Positions 1 through 12,889 of a stretch of DNA of 64,000 nucleotides are shown piece by piece. The stretch comes from Eucommia ulmoides (Eukaryota > Streptophyta > Magnoliopsida > Garryales > Eucommiaceae): positions 5,270,046-5,334,045 of the forward strand of contig CM028334.1 of assembly GCA_016647705.1 (NCBI GenBank), given 5' to 3'. Position numbers and translations under genes: made by a program. The notes under the pieces are model-generated. The model was not told where the DNA came from. It saw only the letters and a program-made list of their open reading frames with translations, and made no database searches. Numbering within the stretch: the stretch's first letter is position 1; each line of letters opens with the position of its first letter.

Positions 1-700
1 TTCATTATGCGTATGCAGAACATTTGTGTTGTTTGATAAAATAAATGAAAGTCAAGAATTCAAGGATACACACATTCACAATATATACAAACATGAAGAA
101 AGAGAGTTGTACCTCGCTTATATGGCATTTGACCCCGTTTATTCCCAAATTTCAGTTTTCTGTTCCGAATGTCAGCATATTTCATGTCCTCTTTCAAAAG
201 CCACTACCAAAAAAAACTGTGTCCACATTAAAAGCAGAAAAAGAAAAAAAAAATTAACAAATTGTGTTACCTGTTCACCAATTGTGTTTACATTTTCAAT
301 TTTCTTAGGAACACAAATTCAACAATGTGTTTTTGCAAAAACAGAAGGTGAAAAAAAAAAGTAAAAAAAAATACATCAAAGACAATGTCCTTACTAAGAA
401 TTACATCAGTTTCGTAGAAAATTCACCAATTGTGTGTACATTTTCAATTTTATTGGAAACACAAATTCAACAATGTGTTTTTGCAGTGGATGCTATCATA
501 GCAAACAAAATTCACGATTTGTGTTTCCAATTTCATTTGTGTTTGCAGAAAGTTCACGAATTGTGTTACTTGTTCTGTTAAGAGAGAGAGCGACCACTTT
601 GGCTTGAGCAACCTGTTCTGTTTGCAGAAAATTCAACAATTGTGGTACCTATTTAGGGTTTTTTTGCACAACCAAAATAAATAAATAAAGAACAGATCAA
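1..700. repeat. Imperfect repeats of AATTCAACAATTGTGTT words
   Basis: Units at about 255-345 and 405-490 share CACCAATTGTGTTTACATTTT and GGAACACAAATTCAACAATG. Related text with GTTACCTGTTCTGTTAAGAG recurs at 560-650 and 1545-1680. No coding signal. Confidence 0.6.
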
Positions 701-811
701 GCTAATATCACAGCCCAAGAAACTTTGGTATTAATTTTGGCCATATATGGTCAATTAGGACCAAATTAAACCTAGATCCGGTCAGATTAGACTTCAACAG
801 AAAGGTCTCCC

Positions 812-853
812 CCCACCGGAAGCCATTTGGGAAGCGAGATGGCTTCCGGTGGG
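812..853. repeat. Perfect 15-bp stem hairpin
   Basis: CCCACCGGAAGCCAT (812-826) and ATGGCTTCCGGTGGG (839-853) are exact reverse complements around a 12-base loop. GC-rich compared with the flanks. No gene is adjacent. Confidence 0.85.
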
Positions 854-2315
854 AAGTCTAGAGCAAAATACAAACCATTCACTGCAAAAACTGAAATTAA
901 AAAATAATAATAATAAGAGAAAATTCACTTCAAATAATAAGGCCGTGTTTGGCTGCACGGAATTGAAGCCTTGGAATTATGTAAACATATCTACTTAATT
1001 CCAATTCCGGCCTATAATTTTGCGTTGCCAAACGCTAGTCAAGAATTTTTTGAACATTTTACAAACAATGTCAAGGAAAATTAACATAATTTCTCATCCA
1101 AAAATTGAAAAAAAAATGTTTAATTATAATTGAAAGTGGAAAAAAAATATTACCATCTCGAGGATAGGTGTATCCCCGGTATTTCTCCGCCACCAAAATC
1201 GCCCATTACAGGAAATACCACATCCAAAATTCCAACATTTTTTTTCCACCTTTTTCTGAAGAAAAATTTCACAAAAATAAATAAACACAAACCCCTCAAT
1301 AACATAAAAAAAACTAAACCAAAAAGATGAAGTTTCTAGGAAAATTCCAAAAAAAAAAAAAAAAAAAAGAAAAATTACCTATCAATTCATTGAACATTTC
1401 AAACTAATTAAACACTAAAAAACTGTAATTTTTAATCAGAATTCTCTTATGGGTTTTCTTCACAGCGATTTCGTCATCACTCAAAGTAGCAAAAACACAC
1501 ACACTAAACACATAATTATACACACAGTTCAAAAAACAGAGAGTATGTAGTTACCTGTTCTGTTAAGAGAGAGAGGAGAGAGATTGTTACCTGTTCTGTT
1601 AAGAGAGAGTGACCACTTTAACGACCACTTTTCACCTTGTTCTGTTTGTAGAAAATTCAACAATTGTGTTACCTCTTCAAGGTTTTTCTGCTAAAAAAAA
1701 AAAACATATAAAAAATGTGGATCAACCACTTTCTCAATACTTTTTTTGTAAGTGTTGCTCATAAAAATGGTTGAAGATGAGAACAGAGAAAGCAAAAGGC
1801 AGTTTGGTGATATCTGAGAAAAAAAATGTAATTATTTAACATCTATTCAAATTTCAAAGTTATAGCTCTTATATGCAAAAAACAATACCTCATTTGGCAA
1901 CCTCTAACTTTCAAAAAGAACACTGTTTGAACTCAGAAGAAATGAAACTCTGCACTTTGGGAACGAAAGGTAGAAAGAACATCAAAAAGAACATCAATAG
2001 CCCAACCTCAGATCTTATTCATGATGGCACTAAATGGCCGAACTATAGAAGGAATCCACAACCGGCCGTGAATGGCCGTGGCAAACCAACACCACACCGC
2101 CACTCTTTTCTTCTCTATCATTCAAAACAATAATTACAGAAACCCCCAAAAACTAAAATCAAATTCAAACCCAATGAATTTTAAAACAGAGATTGTTAGT
2201 GTGAATTGCTGCAAAATCAAATCAACTCACTTCTTATAGCAATGTTTAGTTTCAGTAAATTGAGAGATTAAGAGCTATGAACAACAATCAAAAGGGTCAT
2301 TTGGAACTCGATCTG

Positions 2316-2350
<35 letters not shown>

Positions 2351-3113
2351 AGATAAACCAAGAATTATACAATCTGAATCGTATCAATCTTCACGGCGAG
2401 GAGGTGAACGATGATGATTTCATGGTCTAATATCCAAAATTTATTTCAATTTCAAACTCGAAATCGACGGTGAGGGCGATTGGGAGATTCAACAACCACC
2501 GATCAACCACAACTGACCGTTGCAGTGCAGACCGTCACCGATCTGCACCGTCCTCGCCACTGGCGTCACAAGTGTTCCCAAATTGAAGAAGAAAGAGAGA
2601 GAGAGATGTACCTAGATCTGTGAGTCGGTTTTGGCCTTCGAAGAGGAGAAAGCGAGAGGCGCCATTGTTGTTGGTTCAGCCGATGCGGCGGTGGTGGCGG
2701 TGGCGGTGGCCTTCGACGTGGCGGAGAAACAACGATGGCAAGTGGCGATGGAGGCGATCTCAGTGGCAGATGCGGGCGAGTCGTTGGCGACGGCGACAGG
2801 GCGGAGAAACGGTGAAGATTTGGGAAGCGAGAGGGAGAAAGTGAAACCCAATTTGAGGAGCACAGGTCTGAGCGAGAGAGAGCGTGAGTGAACCCAAGTG
2901 AGGAGCATAGGTCTAAGAGAGAGAGAGCGTGATGAACCCAATTTGATCTCAACCCTTCGATCAAAAGTGATCTAAAGGCCAAAAATGTCTCTCATGGATG
3001 GTGTAATCTCAACCCTTAGATATGAGATCCAAAGGCCAAAAATCACTCCCTTCAAAAAATGTCTTTTGCTACTGTAGTAGACATTTTCAAATTAGGATCT
3101 AATTTATATTATA
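854..3113. other. No supported gene; AT-rich, with a CG-richer block at 2390-2900
   Basis: GGCCGTGTTTGGCTGCACGG at 941 looks like a DNA-transposon end but its partner was not found. Poly-A at 2316-2347. The 2560-2980 block has overlapping frames on both strands made of short GGC/GAG repeats, and its tail carries direct repeats (AATCTCAACCCTT at 2946 and 3005). I see no gene. Confidence 0.5.
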
Positions 3114-4938
3114 CTAGCGTATAACCCGTGCCTGAAGGCACGGGTGTAAAATAACCAAACCCAAAAAAAAAATGATATAATTTTATCTATTATACAACAT
3201 TCTACATCTATTACATTTGAATATTAATAATAAAATAATCAAGACCAACATAATACACCTATTAATTTGAACATCGATAATAATTAACAATCGAACATCA
3301 ATTGTAATTAACAATCGAGACTAAAACTTGTACTGATGTAAAAAAGTTCAACAATATAAAAAATCTAATGATATTCTACGGTTTTATATATAATTTAATC
3401 TTCAAAGTAAGTTATAAACCAATTGAAATAAAAATAATGACAATTATGAAATTATCTAATCAAAATAATGGTACCGAACAATTAGTGCATAACGCGTACC
3501 TAAAAGTACTATTATGCTTCATTAAGAAAGCCCAAAAGCACTATTATGCTTCATTACGAAACAATCTTATTACAAATACAAACACTTAAAAAACATTTTT
3601 AAGAAAAATCCTAGCCAAATAAAAAAAATCCCATAAAATGCATTCAAAAATTAATTTCTTACGATAATAATTAATTTCGTAAAATGAATCTCAAATGAAC
3701 ATACACATTACAAGGGAAACCAATAATAATATGACCTTACCTCCTATTTGAATAGAATCAGGGTATAACTTAAAAAAATAAAGAATAACGTGTAAACTTG
3801 ACAAACTATTTACGCTGGAATTAAAATAAAATAAGCTCACAAAAAAAATCATATTTTCCTGAAATCTCAATATATATTATCTTATATATGTGAGTGTGGA
3901 TGTGTGCGCACGCATGTATGTGTGTGTAGTGCACGGACCTTCAAGCAATGACTAAAAATGATGACAAAACAACGTATTTAAAGAGATTTTCTTTATTCTT
4001 TGTGCTAAAAATGATAAATAATTCGATGAACATGCGATTATGATTTTTAAATATGATAGGTTTAATTAATATTTTAAAATATGATTTTAAAAGTTAACTG
4101 ACAATCACATGAAATGAATATTTCAGGTTTGATGAACACATAACGAACTAAAATTTAGCAAAATAAAGAGGTAGAGACAAAAGATTTCAAAGTCAGAATA
4201 AATTACAAAATATGAACATTTTTAACAGTAAATAATTGATCACGTGCTCACAAATAGGATGTATTCTTTAATAACTTAGGGTGAGTAGCTGCAGAAAAGA
4301 GAGAAAAACGCACTGCAATTGGGAAGAAAGAGAGCTGAAAGAAGGGTTAATTAAATTAAATTCTAATTAGTAGTTTAATTAATAAAAATTGGATGAATCA
4401 ATGTCTAAATTAATTAATTAATTAGTAATTTAATTAGAGAAAAATGGATAAATCGTTACCTAAAATAATATTAATGGCTAAACTTTTGACTCTAAACTTA
4501 ATATGTTAATTTTGACCCTAAAATTAATTAATTGGAAATTTAATGTGATTAGGACAAAAAATTTAGTTATTAATGTTATTTTAGGCATTATCTTTACTAA
4601 TTAATGTTAATTTAGGGCCATATATGTATCTCAACATTTTTTGCCCCAAATTAAATTACAATTTCCTTTTATGGCCCTAAACTTATATCTCGAAAATATC
4701 CTAGTCAGCAAATTTGTTTGTCCTAGTCAGCATTTGTCTAATTAATTAATACTATATTAATTTGATTTCCATTTACATCAATCCGATTTCCTATTTGACA
4801 AATCTAGTTTCCTTATACGTCCTCAACTTATATCTTAAAATGTCCTAGTCAGCATTTAGTTTGTCCTAGTCATATTTTTTTGTCCTAGTCATAAGTTTAT
4901 CCTAATCAGCTAAAAAACCGTCCTATTTTATATAATAG

Positions 4939-4939
<1 letters not shown>
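3114..4939 (-). mobile_element. Non-autonomous Helitron
   Basis: Minus strand: the 5' end is TCTATTATATAAAATAGGAC (at 4939). The 3' end carries a hairpin CCCGTGCC-TTCA-GGCACGGG followed by TTATACG and the terminal CTAG (at 3114). The insertion lies between A and T, as Helitrons require. It is 1826 bases long, very AT-rich, with repeated CCTAGTCAGCA words near the 5' end and no Rep/helicase coding. The (TA)n(GA)n run at 4940-5013 abuts it. Confidence 0.8.

Positions 4940-5013
<74 letters not shown>
4940..5013. repeat. (TA)n(GA)n microsatellite at the Helitron 5' boundary
   Basis: A TA run of about 43 bases followed by a GA run of about 28 bases, starting at the base next to the Helitron end. 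Confidence 0.9.
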
Positions 5014-5014
<1 letters not shown>

Positions 5015-5480
5015 GGTTACATGGTTCAACTCATTGTTCGGTTACGCGGTTACTATCCCAAAATCAAAACCGGTTCAGTTGTTAAATTTAAAACCAAAAC
5101 CATTTAGTCGGTTTCAACGCGGATCATTCGATTCGATTTTTTTTGTCAGCCCTATACAAGAGCTTGTTGAATTGATCCAAGGGAAGTTGTACCACATCGT
5201 TGGAGGAAGACGCCGTGTTAGCTCCAACAAGCGATTGTCTTCGCGGATCCAAACGCGCTTGATTTAGAATTCGATGAAAAGGGCTAAGATCAAGGGTCCA
5301 ACCTTTTGTTCCAAAAACTAGGTATAGTTGGGGGTTTTGAAATCGGACAAGAAAATCCAGTTGGGCTTGCTAGCGGATCAAAAAATGCCCATGGAGTTGT
5401 AGAGGTTCCTCCATCGATTGAATTTGGACCAGCAGGAGCAGTAAATTACTCCCGGTTGTTCAATTATTTGATAATTCATC
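5014..5480 (+). other. Exon-like gene fragment, unrecognised
   Basis: Better codon texture than the surroundings. One frame ends IQELVELIQGKLYHIVGGRR then RVSSNKRLSS (5155-5240). Another has KLGIVGGFEIGQENPVGLAS and VVEVPPSIEFGPAGAVNYSR (5315-5455). These could be pieces of a captured or decayed host gene, but I recognise no family. Confidence 0.3.
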
Positions 5481-6603
5481 ATATTTTTCTTTTTATTTTC
5501 ATATCCATCATTTTCTCTACCCAAACAAACACACCATAAATGATCCTCAACAATCCATGTGCCTTTTTTTAGATTATTCATAATTAACTATGAATCTTAA
5601 TTCTCAAGACATCATATCGAATATATGTTTTCTGACTGATCATTTCGACCTTAAAATATAAAAAAATAAAATAAAAAATCAACAGTGAAATTTCGATTCA
5701 ATATCACAGTATTCTAATCGATTTTTTTGACTCTAAAATATATAAAAAAAAATTAAAAAAAAATAAATCAAAACTAAACAAATCAACAGTGAAAAATCGA
5801 TTCAGTATGACAATATTTTGACTGATTTTTTTAACCCAAAAATCAATAACAAAAATCAAATTAAACAATCAACGGTGAAATTTCGATTTAGTATGACAAC
5901 ATTAAGAATCTTAAATTATTTCAACCGTCTATAAGTCTTTTGTCGGAATTAGACAATGTTTGGTTTGAATTTTATAACTTGATTAAAAAATCGATCGAAA
6001 TTTGAACAAATAATTGATAATCAAATTTATTAATATCTATATATATATTTTATTTATTTATTTATTTCGATATGGGATTTGAATTGAAAATAGTCATTCC
6101 AACACTTAATTATTTTCTTAATAATTATTTTATTTTATTTTATTTTATATTATGGTTATTACCACCAAAACGCTATTTGAAGTATCAAATTCAATGATTG
6201 GGCGCCGTTGATACACGTTGACCCAATCTGACAGTTACACGTCGTTTGATAGCGATAGCCTTGGATAACACGAAGCCAGCGCGGCTACACTAAATCATTT
6301 CCCTTAGTAGGCCCCACTCTGTACAGTCGTGCTTGACCCCACCCTGTCTTGGTTCTCTGTTCTTCCTCGGCATTGATCTTCATAGATACTTACTCTGAAT
6401 CTGCCACCTGGCGTGAATCCATCTTTTATGATATTGATTTGGATGATCAGCGGTTGAGATTTTATCACGAGAAATCAGTCAGTTGTAGATGATAAAAGCT
6501 TTATCTTATATTATAATGGGTTTGGTGGGGGCCATGGAAGATCTTGGATCACACGTGACAAATTACTTGTCGGGATGTGAAAGATAACATCATTATCCAA
6601 TCA

Positions 6604-6647
<44 letters not shown>

Positions 6648-6677
6648 CTTGGATCCAACAAGGGTTAGTCCGGTCTT
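5481..6677. other. AT-rich spacer, no gene seen
   Basis: Contains recurring AACAGTGAAATTTCGATTCA words (5680-5890) and an (AT)n run at 6609-6644. No RNA gene or coding signal. Confidence 0.5.
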
Positions 6678-6848
6678 GTCAACGAGACGTGTTTTATTTT
6701 TTTTTCAATCAAGATTCAAATCTCTTGAGAAACACTTTGAGAATTTAATCTTAAATACATCGGACTAATGTGAGAGAGTGTATACTTAAGATCTCTTTGT
6801 GAGTGATTAGTCAACATGCGTAATCAAGTCCAAATATATTTTACCGTA
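6678..6848 (+). mobile_element. SINE-like family B, copy 1
   Basis: Shares TTGAGAATTTAATC, GAGTGTATACTTAAGATC, GTGATTAGT and TTACCGTA with the copy at 18817. AGATTCAAATCTC could be a B-box. It ends in A-rich text. The head is not well defined. Confidence 0.5.
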
Positions 6849-6897
6849 AAACTCAAAACAAATTATACATATATATATAGGAAAAAAAAAAAAAAAA

Positions 6898-8194
6898 AGC
6901 CTCCACTTTTACCATTAAAATTAAGGAAAAAATTTTGTGGAGTATCATATTCTCAAATAACAACTTTTTAAGGACCAAATGTTTTGGGTCAATCCCAAAA
7001 GTGCCATCACATTTATCCTACCCATATTACCCCTACTTTATATACACAAATTCTATTTGATTTTTAAAATTCCACTCAAATTTTATTTTTTAATAAAATT
7101 TTAATTAATTTTATTTTTTATTAAAAATATTTTTTTTTCAAAATGTCATAAATACCCTTATATACATCTCATTTTTTATTTTTATTTTGTAATATCCACT
7201 TAATTTTATTTTTCAATAGAAATTTCACTTAATTTTATTTTTAATTCAAAAACTATTTTTTTAAATACCTTAAATACCCCTGAAAATCACTTACATAAAT
7301 CTACTTAATAATTAAGTGAAAATCCACTAAACAAATCAAGTAGAACTCCACTAAAGAATTAGAGAACCCAAAAATTTAGGTTTTGAATCGAATCATTTAA
7401 AAACCAAATCATCATCAAACAAGTCATCAACTTAACTAAATCTCATGAACAAATCTATTGAAAATAAATTGAGAACCTAGATTCATTTAGGAAACCAAAA
7501 AATAAAAATTCTACTGAATATTAATCTTCAGTTACATTCCACTAGAAAATTACATAAATCCATTTAAACCCTAAGTGGAAATCCACAAAAAAAAAAGTAA
7601 GTGGAAATCCGTTGAAAATTAAGACGATTGACGTCTGTCGTCTTCGCCAATCATCACACCGTCGCGCTCCCTCCGTCTTCATCGGTCTTTACGTATTAGT
7701 TTTTCAGCCACATATCAAGAGTTTTTTATGAGTTTTAATCTCCCAAGCTAATTAAAAAAAAAGAAAAAAAGCATATAAATAATATAAAGAATGAAATTCA
7801 AATTGACGGCGACGAGAAAATATTCTAGATGTACAATTTTTTTTAAAAAATTCCACTTAAAATTATACAATAAGTGGATATCTACTAAAAATCAATTAGT
7901 ATATATCCACTAAAAAACAATAAGTGGATATCCACTAAACTAAAAAATAACACAAATATTTAAACAATCAGTGGATATTCACTGAACTAAAAAATACCAC
8001 AAACATTTGCACACAAAGGATAAAAATTACAAATAAATCAAGAAATAGTTAGAACTTATTTGAATCTAATTGGGTTATTCTAAATAATATCAAAATTATA
8101 ATTCAATTTCATTTTTCTTCCTTCACCTTTCAACCAACCAAACAATTGAAACACATTATTATCCCATCAATCAAAATTCAAAGCGAAAAAAAGG

Positions 8195-8233
<39 letters not shown>

Positions 8234-9117
8234 GAAATCGTTCAACTCTCCAGTTGTAATGGCTGCGGTGGAGACAATGGCAATGATCAAAGAGAACATC
8301 AAGACTGATGGTGGAACACAGCAACTCAGAGAACAGGGAGGAGCGGTAAAAAAAATCAAGTAGATATCTACTAAAAAAATCAAATAGATATCCGCTTGAA
8401 CCAAAACATTAAAAAATTGAATCATCATCAAACAATAAGGTCAATAATTTCAGAATCTGATACCAATAAGGAAAAGAAATTCAGAAAATTTATAAAGAAA
8501 AACATATCTACTCAAAATCTAAGTAGATCTGGCTCAAATTTGAGTAGATCTAAGCAATGAAACGCAACGACACGAGCAACTAACGGGTCGACGAACGACG
8601 AACAACAGCGGCGAGCAGCAACAGCAACAACGTGACGATGTAGCGGTGATGAACGACAGTGTGGCGACAACGACCACGAGCAGCAAAACGGAGGTGACGA
8701 ACAATGAACAACGGCAACAACGAACGACGAGCATCAGCAGCGACGAATAGTAGTGGCGAGTAGCAACGGCGGTGACGAACAACAATAGCGATTAGCAACG
8801 GTCATTTGAGAGAGGGAGACGAGTGAGAGCGTTGATTGAGATACGATGACAACGAGTTTTTTGAGAGCGGTGGCGGCGAGCTATAACGAGGGCGGCTGGG
8901 AGAGAGGGGAAGGAAGATAGGGGAAGGATGAGAGAGGTCAGAGAAATTAAGGTTAGGTTTAAATGAAGGGAAAGGTATTTTTGTCATACATTTTTTTTCT
9001 TAAGGGTCTCTGCCATTTTTTTTTTTTTTTAAATAGAACCTAAAAAGTTGTCCATTTTTATTTTAGGAGTTTTGGAGGGAAAACCCTAAAATTAAAATGG
9101 GTCACTATTTGCAAGTC
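6898..9117. mobile_element. MULE-like element with long diverged inverted repeats
   Basis: The left end (near 6898, with ACCATTAAAATTAAGG then AACAACTTTTTAAGGACC) pairs with the reverse complement of the right end (near 9117, with ACCCATTTTAATTTTAGG then GACAACTTTTTAGGTTC) over about 100 bases. Inside are many AAGTGGATATCCACTAAA-type words (7870-8400) and a CGT/GTT-rich block (8560-8800). The open frames are low-complexity. Exact ends and duplication are unresolved. Confidence 0.5.
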
Positions 9118-9426
9118 TATATTTATTTATTATTTAAGATAAATTCAAATACATGTTCTCTCACTACATCAATAGCGACATAATAAATGAGAGAAATACA
9201 AGTGTTACTATCCAACAACAATGTTAACAATAATATAATGGATAAGAAAAAATGCAAATGTTGTTGTACAATAACAATGTTAACAACAATATAATGAATA
9301 GATGACGTAAATGTTACTGTACAACAAACAATTATTATATGCCAATTGAATTTTTCTCTAAACTTAAATGATTACATGGGTATAGAAATGAATTAGTAAT
9401 GGGCAATGGGGGCCCATTATAAAATA

Positions 9427-9474
<48 letters not shown>

Positions 9475-10263
9475 TCTTTATTTTTTTAATTAAAAAAATA
9501 TTTATATTATTCATTTTAATAATTCATCCGGCCAAATTTATTATAACATTTATTTAAATATTTTTTATTCAAAAAATATTAAAGTGATAAAATTTGAAAT
9601 TTAAATTTGTGGTTGACGAGAGATTATTTTAGAATTTTGATAAGATATATTTATTAAAAAAAACATGACAATTAATTTGTGATATACTAAAAACAAAGGT
9701 AAGAATTAATTTAGGACAGAAGGATTAATTTTTTTTTTTTTAAATACAAAGAAAATTATAAATGTAAAAATAATTCTCTCAATTTCGATTTACCAGTTCT
9801 GTCCCTACAATTTTATATGAGACGCCGAATTAGTTATAGTAATCTCATTTTTTTTACACTAGTTAAGTCATCAGTTTGAGGCAGTCAATTTCCCAGTTGT
9901 AACCTTAATACCGCAAAAAATTATCATAATAAAAATAATTAGTAAAGATAATGACGTATTGAATTATATTGTAGTAGTACATGAGATTTCCATGGTAAAT
10001 TATTATCTTCATAAAATTATTATTGTTGTTGTTGTTTTCAGTCAATTTCAAGTTAGTTATATGTGGTTTTTTTGTCAATTAATGGGGGGATTAATTAAGC
10101 TTGAATAGTAGATGAAAACACCATTTTTGGTGGAGATTAAAAGCTTAATTACATTGATTAACAATTATGTGTTGGGAGCTCTCCTAATTGACTATATGCA
10201 TTTTGTGAACATATATGTGTGCGCGAGAGATACCCAAATATTGGGATCACAATAACTAAGTGT
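9118..10263. other. AT-rich spacer, no gene seen
   Basis: Contains ACAACAATGTTAACAA repeats (9205-9330), an (AT)n run at 9429-9466 and a GTTGTTGTTGTT run near 10025. Nothing coding. Confidence 0.5.
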
Positions 10264-10271
10264 GCTGTTCC

Positions 10272-11307
10272 CAATGTTTTAAAAATCGGACCGAGCATTG
10301 AACCAGAAAGGTTACCGGGTCACGGGTCACTGGTTCAACCGGTAGGTGAACCGCGGTTGAACCGGTGACGTCATAATTACGTCATAATTATTTTATATAT
10401 ATATATACAAAATATATAATTATTTTTTACATGATTCCAAGCAATATCCGATTTTTTCCTGTGTAGATTGAGTACTAGAAGATGGAATTTGAGTAGTGGA
10501 ATTTTGCCATGATGAAGACATTTCTTAAATTGATCTCAATCTGAATCATGTTAACAAAAGTTACCAATTTACATTTTATAAATTATAACAATTATATACA
10601 CAATCAACAATTCACAGGAATACTCAACAACACTGTGAATACTTAAGTAACTCAACAACATTGTGTCACAGTGAATAAAAGTGCGAACGATAGTGAAGAA
10701 CTCAACAACACTGAAGAATACTCAACCGAAACAAGTGATCAAGAACAAACTAAAATGAACATCAACAACTCAACAGCAATCAACAATTCGAGTGAAGAAC
10801 AAAACTCCAAACTAACTGACAAACAAAATATAAATGTCAGACCAAAAAAAAAACTTACAGTAGTCAGCCGTCTGGCTATCGTCCGCCGTCCGCAGTCTGG
10901 CCGTCGTTCGCTATCGTCGTCGAAGGTCGCACAAGCAACGAAGTAGTCTGATCTCGTTGGCTGAGATCAACGACGGTAAATTGGTTGAAATCTGAGTGAT
11001 GGCTTTCGGGAATGGATGAATCGGACAAAATTAGAGTGAAATCAGAGAAGAAATTGTGACTTGAGAGAGAGAGATTGAGGAAGGAACGAGGCGCCGAAGA
11101 TGCCGATTGAAGGATGTAGGTTTTTTTTTTGGGTATGTATTTATCTGTTGGGGAAAGTTCAAAAACCGTCCCAGTTCACGATTGAACCGTCCGGTTGGCT
11201 GGTTTTTAGCCCCAGGCGGTTTTGGGGGGTTTTCTGGACCGAAAAGGCGACCGGTCGATGGTTTAACCAGTCTGACCAGCCAGTCCGGTCCAATTTTTTA
11301 AACATTG
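10272..11307. mobile_element. hAT transposon, non-autonomous, with 8-bp target duplication
   Basis: The ends CAATGTTTTAAAAATCGGAC and, reverse-complemented, CAATGTTTAAAAAATTGGAC match at 20 of 22 bases when the next two are included. Flanks GCTGTTCC (10264-10271) and GTTGTTCC (11308-11315) match at 7 of 8, the hAT duplication length. On the minus strand a short frame from 10521 (MSSSWQNSTTQIPSSS, then EKIGYCLESCKK and a stop) looks like the start of a hAT transposase; the rest is lost. Confidence 0.8.
10671..10946 (+). other. 91-codon open frame inside the hAT element
   Basis: Starts at GTG, is rich in Asn, Ser and Glu and then turns basic. It matches no domain I recognise. It lies wholly between the hAT ends and on the strand opposite the transposase remnant, so it is probably a chance frame. 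Confidence 0.2.
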
Positions 11308-11315
11308 GTTGTTCC

Positions 11316-11739
11316 CTGATTCTTAACACTTTCTCGTAGTGGGTGGTACTTGTAGGAATTCTGACACAGAAAATTTGGGTCCCGGCGAAAAATCTTTTGC
11401 ATGAGAGTAAGTAACTGAGATGAATATAGCTTCTAATTTGAATGTATACGGTATTCGAACCCAATCTCCTCATGCACTGGACATTATAGATTCTTACTTG
11501 GCGAAAAAAAGTAAAGAGAAAACACCCAATAACAATCATGACGAATCTGTTAGAGGACATGGCCACAACATGAAGCTCCACACGTGGGCATGAACTGCTA
11601 GACTCTCTCAGACGAATGTTTCAATTGGGCCAGATCCCAATTTTGAGTTCGATCCGGCTTTGGCTCACGGGTCGATCTTAATTTCGGTTCAACCCGTTTA
11701 CGACTCACAAATAAAGCTTATGACCATTTTACCCTTCAT

Positions 11740-11791
<52 letters not shown>

Positions 11792-12273
11792 CCTTTAATT
11801 TATAAGGAAAAAATGGTTATTAATTTATTAGTGTTGGTTTAATGGGATGATTAATAGAGGAGTCCCATGATATAGGGTCACTTTGTTGCTTAAAAAGCGT
11901 TTTTTTTTTCTTCTTTTAATTAAAGAGTTTGATAATGTTTTTATTAGTAATGAATTAGTGTTAATCAACTAAATTAGGTTAAATCATGATTAGTGAAGGG
12001 AAGTGGAAGTTTATCCCTCTCTTCTTTGGGCACTCTGAATGCAACTTTTGACCTCAAGATAATGTATTGCCTTCTTGGGGACCATGGAATCTTCAAACCC
12101 AACACTTGAGAGAGAGAAAGAGTTATTAACTCCTGTTTGAAGTTAAGTGGTGAAATCATGCAATAATGCATGATATACTCCACTAAACCAACTTGGAGAG
12201 AGAGAGGGGTGAGGTTGATGATGATATCAATACCTGCGGGAGGAAAGAGTGAGACGACGATTTTTATTGGTTT
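11316..12273. other. Spacer with (AT)n run, no gene seen
   Basis: (AT)n at 11742-11789. The 140-codon minus-strand frame ending at 11159 runs from unique sequence into the hAT end and has no domain. Confidence 0.4.
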
Positions 12274-12432
12274 TTCACGAGTGTCCCTACATCTTTTGAG
12301 TGCGAGACTAATCTCATTCGAAGTGTGTGGTTGTTCCTCTCAACAAGTATTTTTCTGTAGATTCGAATTTTTTATTTTACAAAAGTCCCTCAACTGTTTT
12401 AACTCAAACGGATTTTATCACTTGAGCCACAC
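12274..12432 (-). mobile_element. tRNA-derived SINE, family A
   Basis: On the minus strand it starts GTGTGGCTCAAGTGATAAA, with a decayed B-box AAATTCGAATCTACAG. It shares CTTGTTGAGAGGAACAACC and GAGATTAGTCTCGCAC with the copies at 22241 and 54657. Confidence 0.7.
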
Positions 12433-12889
12433 AAAATTCAATACTATTCAATACTTGTGAGAGAGCGAGACCTATAACAAATGGGTGCATGAAATACAAG
12501 AAAAAATTACAAGCCAAAACCAGAGAGAGAAGAGAAAAGAGGGGGAGAGAGAGAGTGTGCAAAGCTTAACTTTCACTGTCATATTTTGTGTGATCATCAT
12601 AAGTACTTGGAAAAGAAGTTTTATTGTTGTTGGTTTTGATGGTGACTACTTGACTACATATGATGTAATTGACAATGACTCTATATATGAAAATCATACT
12701 ACTTTTCGACATCAGCAGAGGTGTACGACATATATATATATATATATATATATACACGTATATATGCATGCCATGCAGTTTGTTGTTATAAGCAGCTCAT
12801 TACATGTTCTTTTGTTTGAATGCACGGGGAAGAAAAAGTTTGGGTGAACGGAGGGTAGGAAAGTAGAAGTGGTGGTTCTTAAGATACAA

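Noticed and set aside
2566-2982. 138-codon minus-strand frame and overlapping plus-strand frames
   Set aside because: Produced by GAG/CTC and GGC repeats; no initiation context or domain.
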